Positions 1-9,830 of a DNA stretch of 12,573 nucleotides are shown one piece after another. Both the position numbers and the translations under genes were made by a program. The stretch lies in contig JAIWNI010000291.1 in NCBI GenBank assembly GCA_025331435.1, positions 1-12,573 on the forward strand, in the 5' to 3' direction. Numbering within the stretch: position 1 is the stretch's first letter; each line of letters begins with the position of its first letter. The DNA is from Choanephora cucurbitarum. Taxonomy: Eukaryota > Mucoromycota > Mucoromycetes > Mucorales > Choanephoraceae. The notes below the pieces were generated by a model that saw nothing but the letters and a program-made list of their open reading frames with translations, was not told the DNA's origin and did no database searches.

Positions 1-53
1 GATAGAGCTAGATTCTTTCAGTAGGTTATCGATCCAGGTCCCATTCGATTGAT

Positions 54-230
54 ATGCAGTACACTACGGCTCAAATTAAAACCCAGTTGTCATCTTTACT
101 AAGCAACCGACATAATTTTATGTCATGGAGGGCAGAAAAATATTTGTGAACGCATTCTGGCTGTTTGGATGATGAAAGTGTCGTCTTTATTTGTTGTGGT
201 GCAAAAGACAAGTTACCGGAAGTGGCGTTT
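54..230 (+). other. possible decayed coding trace at left edge
   Basis: One plus-strand frame from an ATG at 54 reads as ordinary-looking protein for about 31 codons, meets a TGA at 147-149, and stays open to a TAA at 231-233. The same frame upstream to the window edge has only one stop. The residues are mixed and not low-complexity (for example SWRAEKYL before the first stop and GAKDKLPEVAF before the second). I recognise no family. No convincing splice sites join the pieces. It may be the 3' part of a broken gene extending left of the window, or chance. Confidence 0.15.
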
Positions 231-430
231 TAAGTTTGAAGAGGATACGAGATGGTGAGATTGACATGGTTTTTTTTCCTCATCATATTTTATATGAAAA
301 ACGTTCAAGACAAAAGTTAATAGCTGGTAAAAAATTACTTTTGAAAAAAAGTGAAGAAAAAAGAAAAAAAACCAGATTTACTTCTCCGCACGATGATGAT
401 AAACTTGAGATGGGGGGCCAAAGAAATTAG

Positions 431-2777
431 ATTTCCTTAATGAGAGCACCTAAAAATCATAATGGGAGGTAAATAGTGAAGAAATGAAACATGTATAGCG
501 GTGGGAAAGAAAAGTGGTGTCAATTCCAGTCTTTTTAATAACCAGCGGTCTCTTTTTTGGACATCTGTTTGAGAAGAAGCATGAAGCATCGAAAGAAAAA
601 GAGAAGATTTTAATGTATAAGAATTTAAAAGAGTGGTCAATATCAAAGCTAATTTTTTTTCTTGTGTACCCAAGCTAAGCCTACCAACCCATATATTCAA
701 TTATCTATCCGTTGTTTATATCATGTATGAAATATAAACAAGGATTTCACGGATAGAATAGTCGAGCTTTGTTCGAGATGCGATGTGAATACGGGAAGCA
801 GGGCAGCCAAATCAAGTTGAACAGCTTATGTGGTTAAAGTGAGTATCCAACATTTAAAAGCTTGATAGCCCTATTTTATCATTAAAAGTGAATTCTTGAT
901 TGATCTTCAATAAAGGTGTATAATGCTTACAGTAACAGATCAGTCTATATGTTCAGCTTTAATAAGCAGATGAAGGTTGTGGAATCTTGTTTGATTTAAA
1001 CAAGTAGGACTAAGTAGGTTGGTCAAGTCAACTGGTTGGTGATGTACTGGTGATTCAACAAAAAATAAAGATAAAGAAGAATGAGTATATTGTAAATATG
1101 AATATATCCGAGGATCATTTTGAGTGTAATGAAAGAGATTTGATTTGGTCACACTTGTAAATGCTTCTGTAGTAAAATAACATTTAAGATCCACGACTAT
1201 GAGTTGTACCCAGGTAAAGCAGGCGTGCTGACTGAACAACCGCATAAAGTTGCAATCGTCTACGAAAAGAGATTAGCTTTTACACCAGCTTCACTCGAAC
1301 ATTGCATTTTTAAAAGCACTATACTGTTTGCTTAAAAAGAAATAGCACTTTGGTTCGTTTGCAAAGATATATATAGCTATAAGAAAAAAAAAGTGTAAAG
1401 GAAATGTGATGTCAGGAAAAAATAAGAACTTAAGATATGGCTTCGGCTTTACCTATTAAGGGAGGTATCACCAAATCGGAAGCATGCTAGCTTAAGATAA
1501 AAGGCAGTTTATATAGTACGAAAGGCAAATGCAATAGCCGTCAGACAAAGCCTTATTTTTATTTCGTCATATTATAAACCATTAGGCCTATTTCCTCACT
1601 TCCATGTGATTAATATAATCCATTCAAGCATTGAGTTTAATTGCGCTCTTAACTTGCAATAGCTAAACCAATGTACAAGGTCATTGTCGATAAGAATAGC
1701 CATTCATTAGTTATCAACAATTCAAGAATTTGAGCTATGTTTGAGAATGTTGTAGTTACATGACTATCCATCTTCATCACGTTATAGTTGAAGTATGCAT
1801 TGTAAGAATCTTTAACAACCAGCTCTGTTTACTTTGTTCATATCGCACAATAAAGTCTTTCAGTTAAAAAATAGTGAAAGATGCTGTTATCCTTCAAATC
1901 GCACTGATCAAATGAAAGTAGATTTAATCAATCCACAGTTCCAAACTTGGTTATCATTTCATTTTGCGCCGTGATCTTTCATTCTACAACAATCAACAAT
2001 TGCATCTACCGTAGGCTTTCACTGTCTCAGCAAGCGAGTATTATAAAGCTGTAGCACAAACCTTCCGCTGTTCTCATCAAGATCATATACAAATTGTCCA
2101 TTTTAGTGGTGATGTACATGCGTCTATTCAACTAAAAATTAGATTTCTACTGATCAATGTCTATTCAGATTGAATAAAAAAACCTTACGTATAAAGCATA
2201 TAATTAAGTTCACCGATAAAAAATTGACACGGACAACTAGCGTTACGTGTTTCATTTATCCGTGTAATTAACTTGTCAACACGGACAAAATTATTAGGTT
2301 GTCCTTGTCCAGAGTCATACAGAAAAAAACAGCCAAACCTTAATTTTGAATAGCGCAAACGAATTTGGACTCTTGTATTTAATGTCTTTAAACTCAATAC
2401 GGTTCATAGAAATATTTAGAACGATTTTTTGATTGGATTGTTTGATGGCTGGCTTTTATTTTCAAAAGTTATTTATAATAAAACTAATTCTATGATGCGT
2501 TTCGAAATGCAATTGAGCAGGGTGGTTGCAGCGCAGTACACAAGGGGTGCAATAGCTTTAGGATGTTGAATATTACAACGATATGCTTAAGTACCGCGAC
2601 AAGAAAGCAAGAGACACAGTAAAGAAAGGTTGTGGATATGCGACGACTATACATCAAATAGTTAGTAATGATTCTGAAGATATACGGAAATAACTTACTT
2701 CGGCTGCTCACTGTTGGATAAGGCTCTATATGCATCAAAATTCGAATACTATCTTAAAAAAAAAAGGAGAGATTTCG
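431..2777. other. AT-rich stretch, no gene recognised
   Basis: Open frames here are short and do not exceed what AT-rich DNA gives by chance; the longest is a minus-strand frame of about 101 codons at 1245-940. None shows a known motif, a joined exon structure or a clear start context. A minus-strand frame at 2397-2185 has protein-like composition, but nothing that identifies it. A small cluster of ACACGG and GGACAA words lies at 2226-2320. No tRNA or rRNA signature was seen. Confidence 0.5.
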
Positions 2778-2800
2778 CTTACCTTACCTTACCTTACCTT
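2778..2800 (+). repeat. CTTAC pentanucleotide microsatellite
   Basis: Four perfect tandem copies of CTTAC are followed by a partial CTT. A run of adenines lies just upstream at about 2754-2765. It is a simple tandem repeat, potentially length-variable between strains. No function is implied. Confidence 0.9.
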
Positions 2801-3484
2801 AAAGCATAATCTCTGTGTCGCCCAACCGTTTGAATAACTCAAGCTGATATAGTTTAGCGATGAGTCTTTATAGATTATATTGATATTTATTAATCATCTT
2901 AAACAGTTGAAAAACTTCTTGGGTTTATTGACCCAGGTCTTCCTAGTATACAAAGCGAAACATTGGAAACTATATGCGCTAGATTCAGTTATACGCTAAA
3001 ACAAAAGACTATCTAATTGCCTACCTTGTTGTATCAGCGAACGTCTTTGTGAGGAACGCAAATAATAAAGATAAATAATACAAGTAAAAGAAAGAGTAAA
3101 AAATAAAATTTGTTACATGGTTAAGAAAGCGCGAAAGTCAACTTCTTCAATTTTCCAAAAAAAAAAGTTCACTAATCTGCCGGTATAACTACTGCTTTAT
3201 TCCCAGCCAAATGGTTTCCTTTTCTCTTGTTTTTGTACCGCCTCTTGATTTTCTTTGTAATATTCTAACAAAATAGATGCTAAATATGTAAAAATTGTAA
3301 GACAGGTTGATGACGCTGGAAAGTGGAAAAGTCTTTAGGCACTTGAATAAGTATGGAACTGAACTAAACTCAACGATTTTTGCGATACAAAGTGATAAAG
3401 TAGCTACAAAAGGAAACTGTCTTTCATTTCACAACCAAAAAAGAAAGTGATGTGTAACTACAGACACGGAAAGAAGATTTTGAG
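2801..3484. other. AT-rich stretch, no gene recognised
   Basis: No reading frame with recognisable content was found on either strand. A homopolymer A run sits near 3158-3167. The word GACACGGA at 3463-3470 has an exact inverted copy at 3581-3588, inside the fragment that follows. Confidence 0.5.
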
Positions 3485-3670
3485 ATGTGTCTTTCCATAT
3501 TAGGGTTATGGAACGGAATTTTGACCTCTTTGTCCCTATTTTTACGTTCTGACACAGAAATTAGACACTTAACTCATGAATCCGTGTCCAAATTTATTCG
3601 GTGGTTATGTCAAACTTGTCATCTTAACGATAAGCTAGTCATATTGCTTATAGGTTATCTAAGGCTATAA
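3485..3670 (+). pseudogene. cyclin-box-like fragment (tentative)
   Basis: A 61-codon open frame has a second half that resembles the start of a fungal cyclin N-terminal box of the Pho80/Pcl type. It reads SVSKFIRWLCQTCHLNDKLV followed by hydrophobic ILLIGYLRL. Known cyclins of that type have a helix with an aromatic/hydrophobic pattern, a short loop with Leu-Ser/Asn-Asp, then a helix ending in Tyr-Leu/Ile-x-Arg. The frame ends in TAA directly after this, and I could not find the next cyclin helix downstream in any frame. An intron beginning GTTATC near the end and ending at a CAG near 3718 is conceivable but unsupported by content beyond it. If the resemblance is real, this is a truncated relic. 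A chance match is quite possible. Confidence 0.25.
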
Positions 3671-4682
3671 ATAACACTATCCGCTGATTGATTACAATTT
3701 GATCGATTTCTTACTCAGGTTGATTGAATTCTTTCAAGCTTATGGCGCTATAAAGCCGGCTTAAGTATCAGACGCAGTTACTTCATAATATAGATTGTAA
3801 TCAAAGACGAAGAATATTTGGTGGTAGATTCATGTTTATTCTGGAAAATAAATATGAAGTCGGGTACGTTTAATATTCTGATCGGCATTTTTTTGGCACC
3901 TGTCAGGTTTCAACAGATAACAGTGTCAGTACTATAGGTTGACTTTATGATATAGAAGTGTTTACTTACGATATGTGAAATGATGCAAGCTTTCGAAGTT
4001 TTCGAAATAAAAGAAAAATAAAAGGAAAAGGAAAACCAAGCCCCCCGTTGGTTGAAGATGAATCGAGAAAATAAAATGATGGAAATACCGCTACCCTATT
4101 GGACGGATAAATACAGGCAATATCATCAACATCACTAAATTCAACGACTATACTACAAGTATGATACACTAAGATGATTCTTTGAGAAGCTCAAGTAGGA
4201 TATGAGTGTTTCATTTGAAGGATTTTATATCAAACAGTTCGATAACGTACATGACAATAAACACATAAGACGAGATAGTCTATGTTATTTTTACATCCAT
4301 AAAGAACTTCAACATCTCAGCATCAGAGCAATAGACTTAACCTATGAGCTAGCTTATCTTTTGTGTGAATACTAGGTGAGCACAAAGAGACTCCAACCAA
4401 AATACACATTATGGTCTTCTACTTATGAGAAAAGTTAATTGACGCAAGAAAAAGCAAGATATCCATACTCATATTTGTACTGGTATCGACGGTCAAACTA
4501 ACTGCTTACTTATAATACCAATCACCCACCCTAAGTTTATTGTAGTGAAGAAAGAAATATAATGGAAGTGAGAGAAAGTAGAAGGGCAAAAGATAATGTT
4601 GAAATTAGAAGATATTGAAAGAATAAAGTGAAGTGATTAATCTAAATAGAACAATCTAAAGATGAAGAAAAGACATTCAAGT
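3671..4682. other. spacer, no gene recognised
   Basis: No supported coding content. A minus-strand open frame at 4169-3966 is short and resembles no family I know. On the minus strand, an AATAAA hexamer (plus-strand TTTATT at 4536-4541) lies about 140 bases beyond the stop codon of the minus-strand gene and could serve its 3' end formation. The left boundary of a putative transposon would be expected in or before this stretch, but I could not see a terminal repeat. Confidence 0.4.
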
Positions 4683-5783
4683 TTATGCATCGTTTGAGAT
4701 TTTGTCTCTTCTATTGAAGTTATTACTGTTAAAAAATGTGTTTGAATGATTTTGTAAGTTATACTATACCTTCTCTTTGCTGGTGGCTGACTAGATGGAC
4801 CTTCTTCTTGATCCTCTTCATCGAAAAGCTGATCTTCATCATCTTCTTCTTCACCTTGATCAGCAGATTGTTCTAAATCTGAATCCCAAGAGAGAGCTTC
4901 TTTGTCATCCTCTTGCGACTGCTGCTGCTGCTCGTCGTGTTCTACTTGGTTACTCCAGGTCACATCTCTTTCCTTTTCTTTTCCTTTGCCACTACCCCCA
5001 TTGCTTGTCTTTTTGTTTTAAGAATAAAAATTAATATAGGCAAGTAGGTGGTTGTTGCATTATAACATACCTTTTTGATAGTTTTTCTAGGCTTATGACG
5101 GTAGAACTTCTCAATCAACTTTTTTTCCAACCAGTACGACTCACAACGATAGGTAGGAATGTCAATTATGCCGGCAAATTTACGCAGTTGACGGTAAGCT
5201 CTCATCTTTCTCTTGACAGAAACATTTTTGTAAGTGCAGACTTTCCAATCAACATTGTCGTTTTTACATCTCTTAATCATATGATTACAGGCTGATATAG
5301 CGTGGTTGTGAAGTATTCCCTTGTAATACTCCAAAGCTCTTTCTTTTTTAATGCGGTCCTGTGGAGTCTCATTCAATGTCAACAAAAATGGCATGCCGAG
5401 CCAATGTTGAAGAAAGTATTTAATACGAACAGCGTAAACATCCGAATCTCCCTTCAATTGACATGTGCGCGATTCTTGAATCACATCCAGAATGGGTACT
5501 TGTCTTTCTTCAGCGATGTCTTGGTCATCATGAAATAAATTGGTATCTACAGAAAAAAAAGTTAGTATCAATAAAATAATCAATAAAAAGAAAGAGTGTG
5601 ATTATATTTTACCAGCAGGAGCTGAGTATTGTCTCAAAATGTTATTACATCTATCGACGGTGTCACTAAATGAAGCTATCTGTTGTCTTAGGTCTGCTAT
5701 TTTCTGCTTCAATATAACTACATTATCTTCTGTCTTGATACAAGAGTTAATCAATGACTCAGCAGAGTTTTAGAGAATTTCAT
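4683..5783 (-). CDS. coiled-coil / basic core / acidic-tail protein, unrecognised family; start codon out of frame
   Basis: No family is recognised. Four minus-strand exons fit in phase: about 5763-5613, 5546-5071, 5008-4770 and 4725-4683 (TAA). Introns are 66, 62 and 44 bp. The first has a TACTAAC branch point at 5567-5561 and a TTTCTGTAG acceptor. The joined product is about 300 residues. Its N-terminal part has a near-perfect heptad pattern (L-I-L-I-F-V-C-L at 3/4 spacing over about 28 residues), typical of a dimerising coiled coil. Next come about 160 residues rich in Lys/Arg with several Cys, His, Trp and Tyr (motifs KYFLQHWLGMPF and CESYWLEKKLIEKFY), then a Gly/Lys linker and an acidic Gln/Glu/Asp-rich tail. 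The only well-placed ATG (5783-5781), after a pyrimidine-rich leader, reads MKFSKTLLSH then stops; it is one base out of frame with the body, at a run of four A. This is a small indel, a sequencing error, or an unseen upstream exon. It diverges from the transposase gene; a DNA-binding or accessory role in a transposon is inference only. Confidence 0.7.
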
Positions 5784-5853
5784 TTTAGAGATTGATTGAT
5801 ATGAAAAAGAAGGGTACTAGAAGATCATTAAACTAAAAGCAAACCACTTTTAA

Positions 5854-5871
5854 ATGTTGAATATTCAACAT
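5854..5871. promoter_or_regulatory. perfect 18-bp palindrome upstream of the minus-strand gene
   Basis: ATGTTGAATATTCAACAT is its own reverse complement over all 18 bases; the flanking bases do not extend it. It lies about 70 bases upstream of the minus-strand ATG and just downstream of a TATA-like sequence, so it would fall near or within the transcription start region. A perfect palindrome of this size is a plausible site for a homodimeric DNA-binding protein. No known operator is recognised. Confidence 0.4.
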
Positions 5872-5892
5872 CTCATGCAAATATGACATTCA

Positions 5893-5904
5893 GAATATAT
5901 AATA
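5893..5904 (-). promoter_or_regulatory. TATA-like box of the minus-strand gene
   Basis: On the minus strand the sequence reads TATTATATATTC about 110 bases upstream of the ATG at 5783. A pyrimidine-rich leader (5812-5784) immediately precedes the ATG. The TATA position and leader match those seen at the divergent transposase gene. Confidence 0.35.
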
Positions 5905-6579
5905 GAAACCGTTGAAGTAATGAGACATGAAGCAGATATGATTCTAAGAAATAAATATATGATATATAGAGCTAACCTTCCAAATATGTCTGCTACACTC
6001 TATTGTCTAATTCTAAATGGACTATAAGAAGGCATAAATTACCTAAGGGTAATCCTCGCAAATAGTCGCTAGGATAATTGCTATTTTAATCTCGGAATAA
6101 AAACGCAAAATTGATATTATCGTCTCCTTTTTTGTCTACTATATTATGTACATTTATGGAGAAAATCACAGGGATCATGCCAGAATCGCAGTTAGTATGA
6201 GATGAACGCATTTAGAATGCAAGGGATAAATAATCGCAGTGATGTTCTGGAAATAGATAAAATAAAGACATGCACATACCATTCATAGGGGTAGCTTCAT
6301 CTATGCATCATCAAGCACGTACGTCTCGAATGTTCATATTTAGAATAAACATCATTCCAAAATTAACTCTTGTTGTCTAAATATAGTTCATTCTAATTGT
6401 AGGCCTTGTTAGTATTGGAAAAAGATTAGGTGACGTTAGAGTCCAATTGGATTATATAATCAAATGTGCTTTCTTAACTTACTAGATGCGAAGGCTTAAC
6501 TAAACCAATGCGCATATGTTAGTTTAATAGCAATCAAAAGAATAATCGTTACAAAAGTAATAGTGGAAACAACAGCTAG

Positions 6580-6687
6580 TATATAAAGCAAACCGTATTT
6601 TAACATTTCTTTTACTTTCATCCTTATTAAACTTTCAATCACAACATCTTTTTTCATCCTTTAAACTCACTCGATCAACTTACAACC
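6580..6687 (+). promoter_or_regulatory. TATA box and pyrimidine-rich leader of the transposase gene
   Basis: TATATAAAG at 6580-6588 lies about 100 bases upstream of the ATG at 6688. It is followed by a C/T/A-rich leader almost lacking G, ending in ACAACC immediately before the ATG, a favourable fungal start context. The promoter appears intact although the coding region is broken. Confidence 0.6.
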
Positions 6688-9600
6688 ATGTCCTCTTTTC
6701 TTTGTTGTGTCTTTTGCAAACGATCATTCGACTCTGTCGAGCAACTTACCGAGCATAGTAACAAAAAACAATGTGCTACTAGATACGCCGAAGAACAAGA
6801 AGAAGCAGGCGATAGACCTTCGGGAAGCAATGAAGATGTTTCCATGACTGAAGCTCAAATGCCAAGTAACATCAGCAGTCTTTTAGCTGCACCATCTCCA
6901 GTTGATAGCGACATCAGTAGTCCCGAAGACACTTCAAAACCATTTGGAGCTGAAATCATTGCACAAACTGTCAGCAACGCTAATGGTAAATAATCTAAAT
7001 CAACTGACTGACAGATGTATTAACCTTCAATACATCTCTAGAAACCAACAATCCTATCTAACTGAATTGGGTACCTGGTGAAGAGATGACAGAGTTTCAA
7101 AAAGCAGCAGTTGGATTCATGCGTCTGTTAGAAGAATCTAGAACTCCTAGACAATGTCAAAGAGATATTGTCAACTACTTGAACAATAACTTTTTTGTTC
7201 GTTTTGGTATTGATGGTAAACTCAAAGAGATCGTACTTGCCTTGATGGCTTGATAGTCTTGTTAACAATTGTATCAGGCACTTTTCATGGCGAGTTACTT
7301 CAGTCCTCCGATACATACCACCGTATGATCAGCAGGGAAGTCAACATTACCAACAAGCAAGATGTATGCCAAAATGGATGCTACTTGTATCCAGTTGATC
7401 GACCTGATATCATCAAGTGTCAAGCCGATGATTGCAATCAGTCTAGATACAAAAACGAAGTGGAGTATGAGTTGGAGAGAAACGATGAGATCAGGGGTCC
7501 TATTATGCCTTTACCTGAATTGATTACTCCTAAGCAAATATCTTACACATCAGTAGCTAAAGCGTTGACTGAGCTTTATGCTGATGATGACAAATTAGAC
7601 ATCTTGAATTATGGCCATGATTTTTTGATCAACGATTATTAAAATAGTACCGAATACAAGGATATCTTCTCTGGCTGTAACTTTCGTAAGCTAATGCAGG
7701 ATAACATCGTCGATCCAAACACCATTTGCCTTGTACTCTTTGTGGATGGATATCAAAATAAGAATTCCCAAAAGTAGCACCAAGTCATGATCAACTGCCT
7801 AATAATGAATATTCATCCTCAACATCGGTGAGTGTTTAATGACATTGTCAACATTATTGCCGATAATGCTTACCTCAAAATTTCTGAACCCTAGAACCAA
7901 AGATGAATACATGATTCAGATTGCTGTTTGTCCGGGAAAGCCCAAGAACTTAGTATCCTTTTTGCAACCTGTCATAGCTGAAGTCAACTCTCTTTACGAA
8001 AAAGGACTCGTCATCAAGAAAGAAGGCGTAGAAAAATTCAATGACAACGTTGCGATTCTAGGTGTTACTGGCGATATCCCCGGAATTGCTGAATCGATAA
8101 GCTTCGCCGGTCACACCCACACCTACGGTTGTCGTATATGTTCAGTTAAAGCAAGTGATCCAGCACCAGATTGCATTCATGGCAAATACTTTCCTTCGGT
8201 TGGTGACGAAAGGACTATCGAAAGCTTGAAAGAAGGAGACATTGTAAGTCAAGGACTATATCAAAGCTATGTAACGTTTAATTAACTTTTAGTCGTAGAC
8301 AAAAGGGAATGAAAGGTGTACTTGAATTGCTTACTTCATTACCCACATTTATAGGTACCTATTTCTTCTTCGGTGTTGAGTTGCACATGATAGGTCATGG
8401 CCTAAAACATTCAGTCTGTAACCTTTTAGATTTTAAAGCAAATAGTCACTTTAAAGTCAAAGGCTCCTCTGATTACTCTTTCGATTTCATTCAACCCAAC
8501 TTTTTTCAAAACTTATCACCAGAAGCAAATCAACTAACCCAACAATTTTTAACTTCTCCTTCCAATTGAAAAAAGGTCCTCTTCGTGCTGTTGATTGGCA
8601 GTTCTTCTTACTACACATTGTCCCAGCAATGATCATCCCGCATTTGAAGTATCCAGCGGCCAAAAAAGCTTTGATAAGCTTGGTAAATGCGTGCTTCATA
8701 AGTCTACAAAGGTCCATTTCAGCTAGCGAGCTTGAGGATATGAAAAGGTGATAATAATCAAGCATACCTAAAAGGTTGTCCGTTAATACTCATCACTTAA
8801 TATAGATTTTTTAACATATGGGCTACTTTCTTTAAAGGTGAAATTGCTGGCCGTAGACTAATGGTGCGTGTGTGGACTATGAACAATCACTTTGCTTCAT
8901 ACCACATATATGAGTTGATCAAGCGGTATGGTCCTTTGCGTTATTACTCATGCCGATCACTCGAACGAACAATCCAAAAGTTCACCAACTTGTCTCGTTC
9001 TAAGTCAGCACCGGATGTAGAAACAAGCAATATTTTGCAGAGATACAACTATTTCAAGACATACAGTAGTATCTTAAGCCAAAGCGGGTTAATACGGGCA
9101 ACACGCACAAGAGAAGCAGAATACAAAGACCATCTTGACGACGAAGAAGGTGTGTTACCACAATTATGGGAGAAATTCTAGCAAGCAGTATTGAATGATG
9201 ATATGGAAATTGCAAACGTACCTATCATCAATTTAAAAAAAGCAATGGAGAAGTATTTTGCAACACTGTCAGGTGGATCGACCTTCCTGGATAACAACAA
9301 TGTTGAGTGAGCAGCAAGAGTTATGATAGACGGTGTCGTAATACAATCAAGTTGGCATCGAGGTAATCAGAAGAACGTTAAGAGGGCCAACAACTTAGTT
9401 ATCTTTGAAGCCAAGAAATCTATCAGATAATTGTTTAAATACCTCATCTTTTAAATGTTTTGAATATATTACTTACTTGTATCAGGTCTCGCAATTTGTC
9501 TTGGTTTGTAGGCGAAGTGATAACCTTTGTTGTGCACGTACATCGTGGTACTGTCTATCACTTGGCTGTTGTATCCTTAGTCAACAATAGTGCTATGGGT

Positions 9601-9801
9601 AATTTTGAGATTCCAATCATAGAGACATTTCCCAACAATGAAGACAGGAAGGTGATTGTCTGCGACGTAAGTGATATTATCACTTTGGCGGGCCTCGTCC
9701 GATACAATAACAACGAGTGTCAATACAAAGTCATTTGGGAGAACGCCCTGTATTATAAGAAATTAGACGGTAGAAGTTGTGGTAGACGTAGAGATATGTA
9801 G
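6688..9801 (+). pseudogene. CACTA/Tnp2-like DDE transposase, multi-exon, degenerate
   Basis: Exons fit in phase: 6688-6985, 7042-7215, 7278-7827, 7895-8243, 8293-8747, then 8806 onward; introns are 56, 62, 67, 49 and 58 bp. The ancestral product is about 900 residues. An N-terminal C2HC finger (C7, C10, H23, C29) precedes a Ser/Glu-rich linker. A Tnp2-type Cys module follows: CQNGCYLYP, then KCQADDC and RYKNE. Next are LVLFVDGYQ, fitting the first catalytic Asp of the RNase H fold, and VCPGKPKNL. GVTGDIPGI fits the second Asp and is followed by HTYGCRIC. Further on are ELHMIGHGLK, RAVDWQFFLL, MNNHFASYHI and YGPLRYYSCRSLERT, the last two like the conserved region after Tnp2 in CACTA proteins. 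The third acidic residue was not placed. Lesions seen: TAA 7059, TAA 7640, TAG 7775, a one-base excess at the 8292/8293 splice junction, a frameshift near 8540-8566, TAG 9179, TGA 9308, and TAA 9428 followed by a frame change before the C-terminal block (about 9484-9801). Transposition activity from this copy is not expected. Confidence 0.85.
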
Positions 9802-9824
9802 TTGTATAGTCTCAAATAATATGA

Positions 9825-9830
9825 AATAAA
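9825..9830 (+). terminator. AATAAA poly(A)-type signal after the transposase
   Basis: AATAAA lies 24 bases after the transposase stop codon (TAG 9799-9801), a typical distance for a 3' end signal, with purine-rich sequence following. The hexamer is common by chance in AT-rich DNA. Confidence 0.3.

Larger units (their letters stand above)
5784..6579. other. divergent intergenic spacer
   Basis: This roughly 800-base non-coding stretch separates two divergently transcribed genes. It contains the putative promoter of the minus-strand gene and an 18-bp palindrome, annotated separately. No coding frame of interest is present. A weak imperfect inverted pair (GAATGTT and AACATcATTC) occurs near 6328-6357. 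In a two-gene transposon this would be the shared control region, but nothing in the sequence proves that. Confidence 0.5.

Noticed and set aside
191..430. Plus-strand open frame with a Lys/Arg-rich end
   Set aside because: Its start is not an ATG, and the basic end reflects an A-rich tract. There is no recognisable domain.
740..800. Possible tRNA T-arm (GTTCGAGATGC)
   Set aside because: No acceptor stem, D-arm or anticodon arm could be fitted around it.
940..1245. Minus-strand open frame of about 101 codons
   Set aside because: About one frame of this length is expected by chance in AT-rich DNA of this size. It has no motif, no supporting leader and no exon partners.
4795..5773. Plus-strand open frames across 4795-5773
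   Set aside because: They are antisense shadows of the minus-strand coiled-coil/acidic gene, whose phase-matched exons explain the region.
7828..7894. N-terminal part of an open frame starting at 7839 as coding
   Set aside because: The stretch is better explained as an intron with a GTGAGT donor and CCTAG acceptor, which joins the conserved transposase blocks in phase.
8487..8765. Minus-strand open frame of about 92 codons
   Set aside because: It is antisense to conserved transposase sequence (RAVDWQFFLL region) and has no motif of its own.
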